Shown piece by piece: positions 31,158-38,975 of a stretch of DNA of 61,773 bases. A model generated the notes under the pieces. The model was not told the origin of the DNA. It saw only the letters and a program-made list of their open reading frames with translations, and searched no databases. The stretch's first letter is position 1. Each line of letters opens with the position of its first letter. The stretch comes from DASSTY01 sp035760645. Lineage in GTDB: Bacteria > Gemmatimonadota > Gemmatimonadetes > Gemmatimonadales > GWC2-71-9. Location: positions 1 to 61,773 of the forward strand of contig DASTSO010000035.1 of the NCBI GenBank assembly GCA_035760645.1. Reading direction: 5' to 3'. A program made the position numbers and the translations under genes.

Positions 31158-34100
31158 TCAGAAGTTCACCTGGAGCCCGAGGCGCATCTGGCGGCCCGGG
31201 GCGTAGAAGGCGTTGGTGCCGCGCTGGACGTTGTAGGCCGACATGAAGGCCTTGCGCTGCTCGTCCTGCGTGAAGACGCCGTCGCCGTCGCCGAAGCGCT
31301 GCTCCGCGCGGACCAGGTAGACGCAGTCCTGGACGCCGCGGATGTTGTTGCTGCCGTTCGGGTCGGTGAACGCCGTGCAGCCGTTGGCGCCCGCGCCGTC
31401 GAAGGTCAGGTCCACGGCGCCGGTCTGCGCGTCATAGACGCCCGCCGCCGACGCCTGCTCCGCGAGGCTGATCGAGTCGGCCTCGAAGAAGCGCCGCTGC
31501 TCGAGCCCGTTGGTGATGTCGTTCGTCGTGACGAACTGGGTCACCACGTTCTTGAGGTTCAGGATGTTGCGCGCGTCGAGGTAGGCCGAGAGGTTGAGCC
31601 CGCCGACCTGGAAGCCCTTCGTGAAGCGCATGCTCAGGTCCTTGTACGCGGGCAGCCGCGCGGCGTTCAGGCCGCCGACGTAGTTGCCCTTGCTGCAGAC
31701 CTGGCCGGCGAGGACCTGCTCGTTGGACTGCGTCGGATCCGGGTCGCACAGCGTGTAGGCCGTGCCGCTCGCGTACCGGAAGGTCGCGTAGACGCCGAAG
31801 TCCTGCAGCACCGTGCCCAGCGCCGTGCCCTCCTTCCAGTCACCCGGGAAGGTGGCCGAGAAGGCGCCCGCGAGGTTGTGCGGCCGGCTCTGGTTGGTCG
31901 GCACGATCGCCTGCGGGGGCGGCTGGTTGGCGCCCGAGATCGCGTTGATGATGCGCGCGCCGAAGGCGTTGTACGTGAACGGATCCGAGCCGGTGTTCTT
32001 CGCCTGCTGGAAGCTGTAGGAGATGGTACCGTTGAAGATGTTGCCGAACCGCCGGTCGAGGCGCACGTCGATGCCGCGCGTGTTGCCGAAGTCGAGGTTC
32101 GTCAGGTACCGGAAGTCGTTCTCCTGGAACTTGGCCGGATCGTACAGGCGGATCAGGCGGACCGTCGGGTTCGCCAGGTTGTCCTTGTTGTACGCCGCGA
32201 GGTCGAGCACCATGTCGTCGCTGAACGCGTGCCGGATGCCGAACTCGAAGGTGATCGTCTTGCCGAAGTCCAGGTCCGCCCCGAACGACGAGTTGGTGTT
32301 CGTCGTCGAGAGGTCGGTGTTCTTGCCGCCGTAGATCAGCGAGAAGTCCGGCGCCTGCACCTGGTGCGCGTACGAGAGGCGGAAGTTCGTCCGGTCGGTG
32401 ACCGGGAACGACACCTGCACGTGCGGGCTCAGGTACTTGTGGCTCTGGTTCGGCGCGTAGGTCGCCAGCGGGTTCGCCGGATCGAAGTCCGGGTTCGTCG
32501 AGATGCGCGTCGTCAGCGTGGTGTCGCCGATCGCCAGCGGGCCGCAGTGACCGTCGGCCGTCGGGCTGTCGTCGAGGTCGCGCGCCGCCGTGCAGACGAA
32601 GACCGGGTGGCTCGAGCGCGAGTCGTAGAAGTCGTAGCGCAGGCCGCCGACGAGGACGAGGTCGCCCAGGTCGAGCCGGTCCTCGATGAAGCCGGCCCAG
32701 CGGAGCGGGTTCTCGATGTACGCATCGGCGAACGCCTGGGAGAGGATCGACTCCGAGAGGTTCTCGATGTGGTACTTCGTGAACTCGCCGCCCAGGCGGA
32801 CGCGGTTGTACCGGTCGGCCTGCCAGTCGAGGTTCGCCTTGCCGATCGTCCGGTTCTCGCGCATCAGCTGGTAGCGCGCGGCGTCCGGACCACCGCTCGT
32901 CGTGAAGCCGAAGAAGTTGTAGTCGTTCGAGCGCTCGCCGTAGGGGTTGGCGAGGACCGTCGCCTGCGACGCGAGGTCGCGGTTGAAGCGCAGCGGCGAG
33001 AGCTCGGGCGCGTTGTTGACGATGAAGTTGTTGACCAGCGTCGTGTCGAGCGGGAACTTGTCGAAGTCCCAGCGGAACTTGTACGGCTTGAGGTACATGC
33101 CCAGCGTGCCGGTGCCCGGCGCGTCACCCGGGTTGAACGGCGCCTGGATGTAGCGGTCGAGCTGGTACGAGAAGTACGTGTCGAGCGCGAGGGCGCGCTC
33201 GGCCGACTTGCTCAGGTTCTGCGTCCAGTTGAGGATCGCCGCCCGGCTCCAGGCCCGCTGGCCGAACTGGTTGTCCGGGTTCCACATGTTGCTGTAGCTG
33301 AAGATGCGGCCCTGGTTCTGGTTCGTCAGAAGCGAGAGCGCGATCTTCGAGCCGGTGCCGTACGAGTAGTTGAGCTTGCCGTTGAGGCGGTAGCTCGAGC
33401 TGCTCGTGTTCGGCGTGCGGATGCCCTGGCAGCTCTGCCCGTAGTTGCTGGCGATGCGCGTGTTCGTGCTCGACTCGACCAGCGAGCAGTCGCCGCGGTA
33501 CTGGGCGAAGGCGATGATGTCGGCCGTCGACGTCACGCCCTTGGAATCGGTGAACGACACGGTCGTGTCCGTGCCGGCGCCGACGAAGAGCGGATAGTTC
33601 TGCGCCCCCCAGCCGCCGAGGATCGCCGTCGAGCCGTTCTGGGCGCCGGTGCCCTGGCTGCCCGACTTCAGGCCCTCGGCGTCGCCGCCGACGTAGAACG
33701 TGAGGCCCTTGAGGAGCGGCAGCGGGCCGCCGAAGCTCGCCTCGAGCTTGTTGTAGCCGAAGCTGTGATTCTTGCCGAACGGCTCGTCGCTCTCGAAGCC
33801 GAGGCTGCCGTTGTAGCCCGTCGCGCTGCCGGTGCGGGTCGTGATGTTGATGACGCCCGACTGCGCGTTGCCGAACTCGGCCGAGGAGGCGCCCGTCGTC
33901 ACCGAGGCCTCTTCGAGGCCGTTGGTGGAGACGTCGAGGCGGCTGCCCGCGCCCGAGATCGAGTAGGTGCTGCGCGCGCCCGGCGCGACCGGCACGCCGT
34001 CGACGTAGGTCGCGTTCTCGTCCGAGCGGCCGCCGCGGATCGACAGCGTGTTGCCGCTCGCCGACGCGACGACGCCCGGCTGGAGCGCCAGGACCTGGTT

Positions 34101-34583
34101 GATGCGGTCGACCGGCAGCTTGGCCGTCATCTCGCCGTCGATGCGCTGCTTCGTCGCGACTTCGTCACGCGGCACCAGCGGCTGCGTGGTCGTGACGACC
34201 TGCACCTCCTCGAGCTGGACGACCGTCTTCTCCAGCGCGAAGTCCTGGGTGATGGTCTGGCCGGCGAGCACCTTCAAGCCCTCGACCTGGACCGGCCGGT
34301 ACCCGACGAACGCGGCGCGCATGACCACGGCGCCGGCGGGCACGTTGTTGAGGAAGTAGTAGCCCTGCGGGTTCGTCGTGGCGTTGAACGCCGTGCCGAC
34401 GATGAACACCTGGGCATTGGCGATCGGGGCGCCGGCCTGATCGCGCACCCGGCCTTCGATCTTACCAGCCGACTGGGCGTGGGCCAGGGTGGCCCCTCCG
34501 ACCAGCGCGACTGCCGCGAGCGCAAGCGGTCGGGTCACCGACCGTGCGACGCGCGCGAAGGCGCTGACACAGCTTTGCTTCAT
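31158..34583 (-). CDS. TonB-dependent receptor with carboxypeptidase-regulatory domain
   Basis: The 1141-residue protein starts MKQSCVSAFARVARSV with GGAGGA 8 bp upstream; longer in-frame sequence before it is leader. The signal peptide should cut at AHA|QSAG. A carboxypeptidase-regulatory-like domain (about 40-120) precedes a plug domain with the receptor motif SIRGGRSDENATYVDGVPV and GNAQSGVINITTRTG. A barrel follows, ending in phenylalanine (MRLGLQVNF). Pairing of such receptors with a large secreted partner recalls SusC-type systems, but no SusD is present. It is the first gene of the surface-protein block, under a consensus-like promoter with a long untranslated leader. The substrate is unknown. 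Confidence 0.9.
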   Translation of the reverse strand: MKQSCVSAFARVARSVTRPLALAAVALVGGATLAHAQSAGKIEGRVRDQAGAPIANAQVFIVGTAFNATTNPQGYYFLNNVPAGAVVMRAAFVGYRPVQVEGLKVLAGQTITQDFALEKTVVQLEEVQVVTTTQPLVPRDEVATKQRIDGEMTAKLPVDRINQVLALQPGVVASASGNTLSIRGGRSDENATYVDGVPVAPGARSTYSISGAGSRLDVSTNGLEEASVTTGASSAEFGNAQSGVINITTRTGSATGYNGSLGFESDEPFGKNHSFGYNKLEASFGGPLPLLKGLTFYVGGDAEGLKSGSQGTGAQNGSTAILGGWGAQNYPLFVGAGTDTTVSFTDSKGVTSTADIIAFAQYRGDCSLVESSTNTRIASNYGQSCQGIRTPNTSSSSYRLNGKLNYSYGTGSKIALSLLTNQNQGRIFSYSNMWNPDNQFGQRAWSRAAILNWTQNLSKSAERALALDTYFSYQLDRYIQAPFNPGDAPGTGTLGMYLKPYKFRWDFDKFPLDTTLVNNFIVNNAPELSPLRFNRDLASQATVLANPYGERSNDYNFFGFTTSGGPDAARYQLMRENRTIGKANLDWQADRYNRVRLGGEFTKYHIENLSESILSQAFADAYIENPLRWAGFIEDRLDLGDLVLVGGLRYDFYDSRSSHPVFVCTAARDLDDSPTADGHCGPLAIGDTTLTTRISTNPDFDPANPLATYAPNQSHKYLSPHVQVSFPVTDRTNFRLSYAHQVQAPDFSLIYGGKNTDLSTTNTNSSFGADLDFGKTITFEFGIRHAFSDDMVLDLAAYNKDNLANPTVRLIRLYDPAKFQENDFRYLTNLDFGNTRGIDVRLDRRFGNIFNGTISYSFQQAKNTGSDPFTYNAFGARIINAISGANQPPPQAIVPTNQSRPHNLAGAFSATFPGDWKEGTALGTVLQDFGVYATFRYASGTAYTLCDPDPTQSNEQVLAGQVCSKGNYVGGLNAARLPAYKDLSMRFTKGFQVGGLNLSAYLDARNILNLKNVVTQFVTTNDITNGLEQRRFFEADSISLAEQASAAGVYDAQTGAVDLTFDGAGANGCTAFTDPNGSNNIRGVQDCVYLVRAEQRFGDGDGVFTQDEQRKAFMSAYNVQRGTNAFYAPGRQMRLGLQVNF

Positions 34584-35020
34584 GGAGACGTCCTCCAAAG
34601 GCGTGGACCTGCATTTCCTGCTGCCTGCCACCTGGAGCGGGAGTCGACCACCCTCCCTCGTGTCCACCACAGTCGCCCGCCACGCCGCCCGGCCCGGGAT
34701 GCTCCCGTCTGGAGCCTCCGCGCACCCCCGTCCGGGGCGCACCCGGTCCACGGACCGGCTTCGGCTGCACTGCACCGGCGACCTGCCCGCCACTCGCGTG
34801 GCGCCGGCTGCGCGCGAACGGTGCGCTGACTACGCGCGACTCACGCGCCGACTACTCGGGCTGCTGCTGCGGAAAACGCCTGCAATGGGCACGTACCTGC
34901 GCGAAAAACCGCACCTACGTTGCACAACAAGGCACAAAGGCAAACTGCGAAGACTGCCGTGAGGAGCTGAGTTGAAGCGTGTTGGAGGCGTCGGCCGCGG
35001 CCAAGGGGCCGACGTCCCCC

Positions 35021-35049
35021 AATATGAGATTCAGCAAGTCGCGTGTCAA
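35021..35049 (-). promoter_or_regulatory. Consensus-like sigma-70 promoter of the surface-protein block
   Basis: On the minus strand, a perfect TTGACA (35044-35049) is followed by 17 nt and CATATT (35021-35026). The start site would be near 35014, giving a leader of about 430 nt before the TonB-dependent receptor ATG. Confidence 0.65.
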
Positions 35050-35270
35050 GAAAAGGTTACGAGGTACCAACCTCGTCACCGCTTCATGTCGCGACTTGAA
35101 ACCGAAACGCCGGTTTCGCCTGTTGCTTGCTGAAACGTGGAGGCGCCGGACGCGCCGCCGTACCGCTCGTGTCGCTGTCGCTGATGATGCTGGATCGAAA
35201 ACTCGGATGGGCGCGACGGGATGGGGGACCCCGTGGATTCGCGCCCCGAGATGTTAACGACGGTGCCTGG

Positions 35271-35297
35271 TTTTGCAAAGGGGTGTACCGGCACCCC
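35271..35297 (-). terminator. Terminator of the M24 peptidase gene
   Basis: The stem GGGGTG/CACCCC (loop TACCGG) is followed on the minus strand by TTTGCAAAAC, six bases after the M24 stop codon. Confidence 0.5.
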
Positions 35298-35302
35298 GGC
35301 CG

Positions 35303-36484
35303 CTAGTCCGCCGTGATCAGCTCCTGCTGCGGCTCGCGCGGGGTGACCTCGGGGCCGTCGGGCCCCCAGAACATGTTCACCTCGCTGCGCACGCCGAAGT
35401 CGCCCGTCAGATAGATGCCCGGCTCGATCGAGAAGCCCACGCCCGGCGCCAGCGCGCGGTCGTCGTGGGTCTCGTAGTCGTCGAGGTGCGGGCCCGAGCC
35501 GTGGAGGTCCCGGTCGATCGAGTGGCCGGTGCGGTGCACGAACCAGTCGCCGTAGCCCGCCGCCTCGATCACGCCGCGCGCCGCCCGGTCCCCTTCCCAC
35601 CCCGCGACCGGCCGGCCGGCCGCCACCCCCTCGCGCACCACACGGGCCGCCGCCTCGCGCGCGTCGCGCACGGTGCGCCACACCTCGGCCACCTTCGGCG
35701 GCACCGCCGAGCGGGGGCCGGAGAAGCCCATCCACGTCTGGTCGGCGAAGACGGTGCCGAGGGCGGGGCCGCCCCAGAGGTCGAGCAGCACGACCTGGTT
35801 CGGCTCGAGCGTGGCGTCGCGGCCCGGGTGCGGCTCGTAGTGCGGGTTCGCCGCGTTGGCGCCGAAGGCGACGATGGGCGGGTGGTCGAACTCGAGCCCG
35901 CGCGCGTGGATCGCCTCCACCACGCGCTGCTGCAGCGCCGACTCGGTGAGCCCGGTGCCCGCCTCGCGCACCGCGCGCCGCAGCTCCGTGCGCGCGACGT
36001 CGGCGAGCGCCTCCGCCGCCGCGCGGTGTCCCGCCGTCTCCGCCGCGCTCCACCCGGCGGCGAAGCGCGAGACCAGCGGCGCCGACGGCACCACCCGCCC
36101 CCCCAGCTTCTCGACGAGCTGCACCACGCCGTACGGGACGCGGTCGAGATACGGCACCGCGTCCTCGGGCGACACTTCCATGGCGAGCGTGCGGCCGTTC
36201 ACGAGCGGCTCGAGCGCCGCGTGCAGCTCCTGCCAGCGCGCGTAGGGGATGATCCGGCCCGGGAAGCCCTCGATCGGCTGCAGCTCGATCTTGTGCGCCA
36301 CCGCCACCGGCTCCCCCGTCTTCGGCAGGAAGACGAAGAGGCGGCGCGTGCCCATGCCGCCGAGGCCGAGCACCCGGCTCGCCACCGGGTTCACCCCGCG
36401 GAAGTCGTAGAGGAGCCAGGCGTCGGCGCCGGCGGCGTCGAGCGCCCGGGCGAGCGCGGCGGGATCGAGCGGAAGCGGGCTCAT
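35303..36484 (-). CDS. M24-family aminopeptidase (Xaa-Pro peptidase type)
   Basis: The 393-residue protein has a creatinase-like N-terminal domain (about 1-150) and a pita-bread C-terminal domain. Metal-site segments are visible: LLDLWG and FADQTWMG (Asp ligands), GHSIDRDLHGSGPHLDDYET (His), FSIEPGIYL (Glu) and FGVRSEVNMFWG (Glu). In classic members the first Asp ligands read D-x10-D, as here. Such enzymes remove N-terminal residues before proline, or act as dipeptidases; the substrate is not clear. There is no signal peptide, so it is cytoplasmic. The ATG overlaps the upstream V4R-like gene stop by four bases (ATGA), so translation is coupled. Confidence 0.88.
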   Translation of the reverse strand: MSPLPLDPAALARALDAAGADAWLLYDFRGVNPVASRVLGLGGMGTRRLFVFLPKTGEPVAVAHKIELQPIEGFPGRIIPYARWQELHAALEPLVNGRTLAMEVSPEDAVPYLDRVPYGVVQLVEKLGGRVVPSAPLVSRFAAGWSAAETAGHRAAAEALADVARTELRRAVREAGTGLTESALQQRVVEAIHARGLEFDHPPIVAFGANAANPHYEPHPGRDATLEPNQVVLLDLWGGPALGTVFADQTWMGFSGPRSAVPPKVAEVWRTVRDAREAAARVVREGVAAGRPVAGWEGDRAARGVIEAAGYGDWFVHRTGHSIDRDLHGSGPHLDDYETHDDRALAPGVGFSIEPGIYLTGDFGVRSEVNMFWGPDGPEVTPREPQQELITAD

Positions 36485-37116
36485 GCGAGCTCCTCGGCGG
36501 GCGCGGCCCGCCACAGGCAGGTGTCGTCGCCGCGGCCGCGGCAGCGCTCGTGGGGCGTGGTCCCCTCGAAGCCGGTGAGCTGCCGCAGCAGCTCGGCGAA
36601 GGCGGCGGAGTAGAAGGCGCACGCGGCGCCGTCGGGCAGCGCGCGGAGGGAGAGCGGATCGGCGAGGCGGGCTTCGGCGATGCCGCCGCGGAAGCGCAGC
36701 TCGGCGCCGAGGACCTCGCGCGCGAGGCGGGTCGCGGCGCGCCGGCCCAGCCGGGCGCCGACGACGTCGGGCGTGAGCTTCTGCACCGCGCGGCCGGCGC
36801 CGGTGCGCTGGCGCGCGGCGTGGCGCGCCACCCGGCGGCCGGCATCGGCGAAGGCGAGCGCGGCGTCGGGCCGCCGGCCGACGAGGCGGAAGACGGCCAC
36901 CGCCTCGTCGCGCGGCACCGTCTCGCCCGCTTCGGCGGCGGCGCGGTAGCGCACGATCTGCGCGGCCACGGTGGCGCTCAGGCCCAGCCGGCGCGCGACG
37001 ACCTCGACGGCGAGCTCGTCGACGCCCTCGGGTGGCGTGTCGAGGCCGCGGATCGCCTCGAGCAGGCTCAGCGGGATCGCGGCGGGAACGGCGGGCACCA
37101 CGTCGGCGGCGGACAC
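36481..37116 (-). CDS. V4R-like domain protein, function unknown
   Basis: The 211-residue protein begins VSAADVVPAVPAAIPLSLLE at a GTG. The upstream part of the longer open frame overlaps the divergent sigma gene and is rejected. Residues about 20-80 are helical. The C-terminal half ends AFYSAAFAELLRQLTGFE then ERCRGRGDDTCLWRA. A helix followed by C-x-G-x-G-D-D-x-C is the pattern seen in V4R (vinyl-4-reductase-like) and related small-ligand or heme-binding domains. Exact family and ligand are uncertain. It is co-transcribed with the M24 peptidase and divergent from the ECF sigma gene across 63 bp, so the two units may share regulation. Confidence 0.65.
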   Translation of the reverse strand: MSAADVVPAVPAAIPLSLLEAIRGLDTPPEGVDELAVEVVARRLGLSATVAAQIVRYRAAAEAGETVPRDEAVAVFRLVGRRPDAALAFADAGRRVARHAARQRTGAGRAVQKLTPDVVGARLGRRAATRLAREVLGAELRFRGGIAEARLADPLSLRALPDGAACAFYSAAFAELLRQLTGFEGTTPHERCRGRGDDTCLWRAAPAEELA

Positions 37117-37179
37117 GGCGGCGAAATTAGTCGCGCCGATGCGCTTGCGTCCATCCCCTGCCCCCACGAGCTTGCGGGC

Positions 37180-37752
37180 ATGACCGACGACGTGCACACC
37201 GTCGCGCCCGAGTTCGAGGCCGAGGCGCTCCCGCATCTCGACAGTCTCTACCGCATGGCGCTGCGCCTCACCGGCGAGTCGGCGCGGGCGGAGGACCTGG
37301 TGCAGGAGACGATGCTCAAGGCGTACCGCGCCTGGCGGCAGTACAAGCCCGGCACCAACGCGCGCGCCTGGCTGCTCACGATCCTGCGCAACACCTTCAT
37401 CAACGACTACCGGCGGCGCAAGCGCGAGCCGGTCCCGGTGGATCTCGAGGCGGTCGAGCCGTACGCCATCTACCGCTCGGTCGAGCAGACCGACCCCGAA
37501 GGCGCCTTCTTCTCGCAGATCGTCGACGCGAAGGTGCTCGAGGCGGTCGACCGCCTCCCGCCCGACTTCCGCGACGTGCTCGCCCTCAGCGACATGGAGG
37601 GGCTGAGCTACGCCGAGATCGCCGACACGCTCGAGATCCCGGTGGGCACGGTGAAGAGCCGCCTCTTCCGCGCCCGACGCCAGCTGCAGCGCGAGCTCTA
37701 CGAGCACGCCGTCGAGATGGGCTACATCCAGCCGCGAGAGCAGACCCCATGA
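37180..37752 (+). CDS. ECF RNA polymerase sigma factor, SigR/RpoE-like
   Basis: The 190-residue protein has region 2 (about 15-85) with SARAEDLVQETMLKAYRAW and TNARAWLLTILRNTFINDYR, and region 4 (about 125-180) with EGLSYAEIADTLEIPVGTVK and SRLFRARRQL. The TNxRAWLxTIxRNTxINxYR pattern is that of the SigR group, which controls thiol-oxidative stress in actinobacteria. The stop overlaps the anti-sigma gene start (ATGA), the usual sigma/anti-sigma coupling. No convincing GGAAT/GTT autoregulatory promoter was seen in the 63 bp upstream. Downstream genes follow after only 21 bp, so the pair may control or lead the biosynthetic cluster. Confidence 0.92.
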   Translation: MTDDVHTVAPEFEAEALPHLDSLYRMALRLTGESARAEDLVQETMLKAYRAWRQYKPGTNARAWLLTILRNTFINDYRRRKREPVPVDLEAVEPYAIYRSVEQTDPEGAFFSQIVDAKVLEAVDRLPPDFRDVLALSDMEGLSYAEIADTLEIPVGTVKSRLFRARRQLQRELYEHAVEMGYIQPREQTP

Positions 37753-38060
37753 CGTCAGACCCCACGCCGGCCGCGCCGGCCGCGTCGGCCGCCGAGGACG
37801 ATCTCGACTGCGCGCGCGCGCTCGAGCTGTTGCAGGACCATCTCAAGCAGGCCACCGGCCCCGAGCTCGAGCGCCGGCTGCGGCGCCACCTCGAGGCGTG
37901 CCGGCCCTGCTTCCAGTCGGCGCAGTTCGAGCGGAACTTCGTGGACCTGATCGCCAAGGCCGCGCACCAGTGCGCCCCCGAGCGGGTGCGCGCGCGCGTG
38001 CTCGCCGCACTGCGGGACGAGCCGCCGCCGGCGCACTCGGGCGGCGCGCCGGCCGCCTGA
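37749..38060 (+). CDS. Zinc-binding anti-sigma factor, RsrA-like
   Basis: The 103-residue protein carries the ZAS signature H47-x3-C51-x2-C54 and an upstream Cys21. The 26-residue Cys-to-His distance is the one I recall for RsrA, the redox-sensing anti-sigma of SigR. A further Cys75 follows (HQCAPERVRARVLAAL), again as in RsrA-type proteins. Thiol oxidation releases zinc and frees the sigma factor in that family. The alanine/proline-rich N-terminus is longer than usual. Its position overlapping the sigma gene makes the partnership almost certain; redox sensing is inferred from the cysteine pattern. Confidence 0.88.
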   Translation: MTSDPTPAAPAASAAEDDLDCARALELLQDHLKQATGPELERRLRRHLEACRPCFQSAQFERNFVDLIAKAAHQCAPERVRARVLAALRDEPPPAHSGGAPAA

Positions 38061-38081
38061 GGGACGCGAGCCCCCGCGCGC

Positions 38082-38975
38082 GTGCCGCTCGCGCTCGCCG
38101 GCCCGGTCGCGGGGCTCGGGGCGGGACTCGTGGCCGGACTCGTGGCGCTCGCCGCCTGGCGCGCGCACACGCTCACGGCGGGCGGTGCCGTCGCCGCCTG
38201 GGCGGTCGGGACGGCGATCCTCCTGGGGACGGGGTGGGCGGGCGGCGCGGTGCTGGCCGCCTTTTTCGTGTCCGCCAGCGCGGTCGGCCGGCTCGCCCCG
38301 CGCGCGGCGCGCGCGGGGCGGGTGCCGGCCGCCGGTGACGTGCCCGCCGACACCGCGCCGGCGCTCGATGCGAAGGGAGATTGCCGGGATGCGTGGCAGG
38401 TCGGCGCGAACGGCGGCGTCGCCGCGCTCGCCGCGCTCCTGCCGCTCGCCGCTCCCGCGCTCGCGCTCCCCGCGGCCCCGACGGGACGGCTCGCCCTCTG
38501 GCTCGTCACGGCGGCGCTCGCGGCGGCGGGCGCCGACACCTGGGCCACCGCCGTCGGGGCCGGCGCCCGCCACGCCCCGCGGCACCTGCTCACCGGGCGC
38601 CCGGTGCCGCGGGGGACGAGCGGCGGCGTCACCGGGCGCGGGACCCTCGGCGGCGTGGCGGGCGCGCTGCTCGTGGCCGCGACGGGCGCGGTGGCCGTGG
38701 GCGGCGCCGCGCTGCTCGCGGCGGCCACGCTCGCCGGCCTGGGCGGCATGCTCGCCGATTCGGCGCTCGGCGCCGCGGTCCAGGGGCGCTTCCGCTGCGA
38801 GCGCTGCGGGGTGGCGAGCGAGTGGCCCCGGCACCGCTGCGGCGCGCGCACGACCCACGTGGGAGGATGGCGGTGGCTGACGAACGACGGCGTGAACCTG
38901 CTGGCGACGCTCACGGGCGCGCTCCTCGGCGCCCTGGGCTGGCTGCTGGCGCGCGGCACGCCGGTGCGGCCGTGA
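38082..38975 (+). CDS. DUF92 family integral membrane protein
   Basis: The 297-residue protein starts at a GTG (VPLALAGPVAGLGAGL) and has about seven membrane helices. Conserved DUF92 features are DAWQVGANGG, AAAGADTWATAVGAGA, RGTSGGVTGRGTLGG, GMLADSALGA and the C-terminal WLTNDGVNLLATLTG. A small cysteine motif FRCERCGVASEW lies in the last third. DUF92 proteins include plant phytyl-phosphate kinase VTE6, so a prenyl or CTP-dependent kinase role is possible but not shown. The stop overlaps the FAD reductase start (GTGA), placing both in one operon; that neighbour is a geranylgeranyl-reductase relative, which fits an isoprenoid link. Confidence 0.88.
   Translation: MPLALAGPVAGLGAGLVAGLVALAAWRAHTLTAGGAVAAWAVGTAILLGTGWAGGAVLAAFFVSASAVGRLAPRAARAGRVPAAGDVPADTAPALDAKGDCRDAWQVGANGGVAALAALLPLAAPALALPAAPTGRLALWLVTAALAAAGADTWATAVGAGARHAPRHLLTGRPVPRGTSGGVTGRGTLGGVAGALLVAATGAVAVGGAALLAAATLAGLGGMLADSALGAAVQGRFRCERCGVASEWPRHRCGARTTHVGGWRWLTNDGVNLLATLTGALLGALGWLLARGTPVRP

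Larger units (their letters stand above)
34584..35302. other. Non-coding gap: long receptor leader, promoter and M24 terminator
   Basis: No credible gene is seen in this 719-bp stretch. The part from 34584 to about 35014 should be transcribed on the minus strand as a leader of about 430 nt, with several short GC hairpins. The promoter lies at 35021-35049. A palindrome CGAAAC/GTTTCG lies near 35103-35118. The end holds the terminator of the M24 peptidase. AT content is visibly higher than in the coding regions around it. Confidence 0.7.

Noticed and set aside
26104..31206. A 1700-residue plus-strand open frame
   Set aside because: It runs across two clear minus-strand genes and their gap, with low-complexity Arg/Val/Glu content and no motif.
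31878..34829. A 983-residue plus-strand open frame opposite the TonB-dependent receptor
   Set aside because: The reverse strand carries signal peptide, plug and barrel features; this frame has none.
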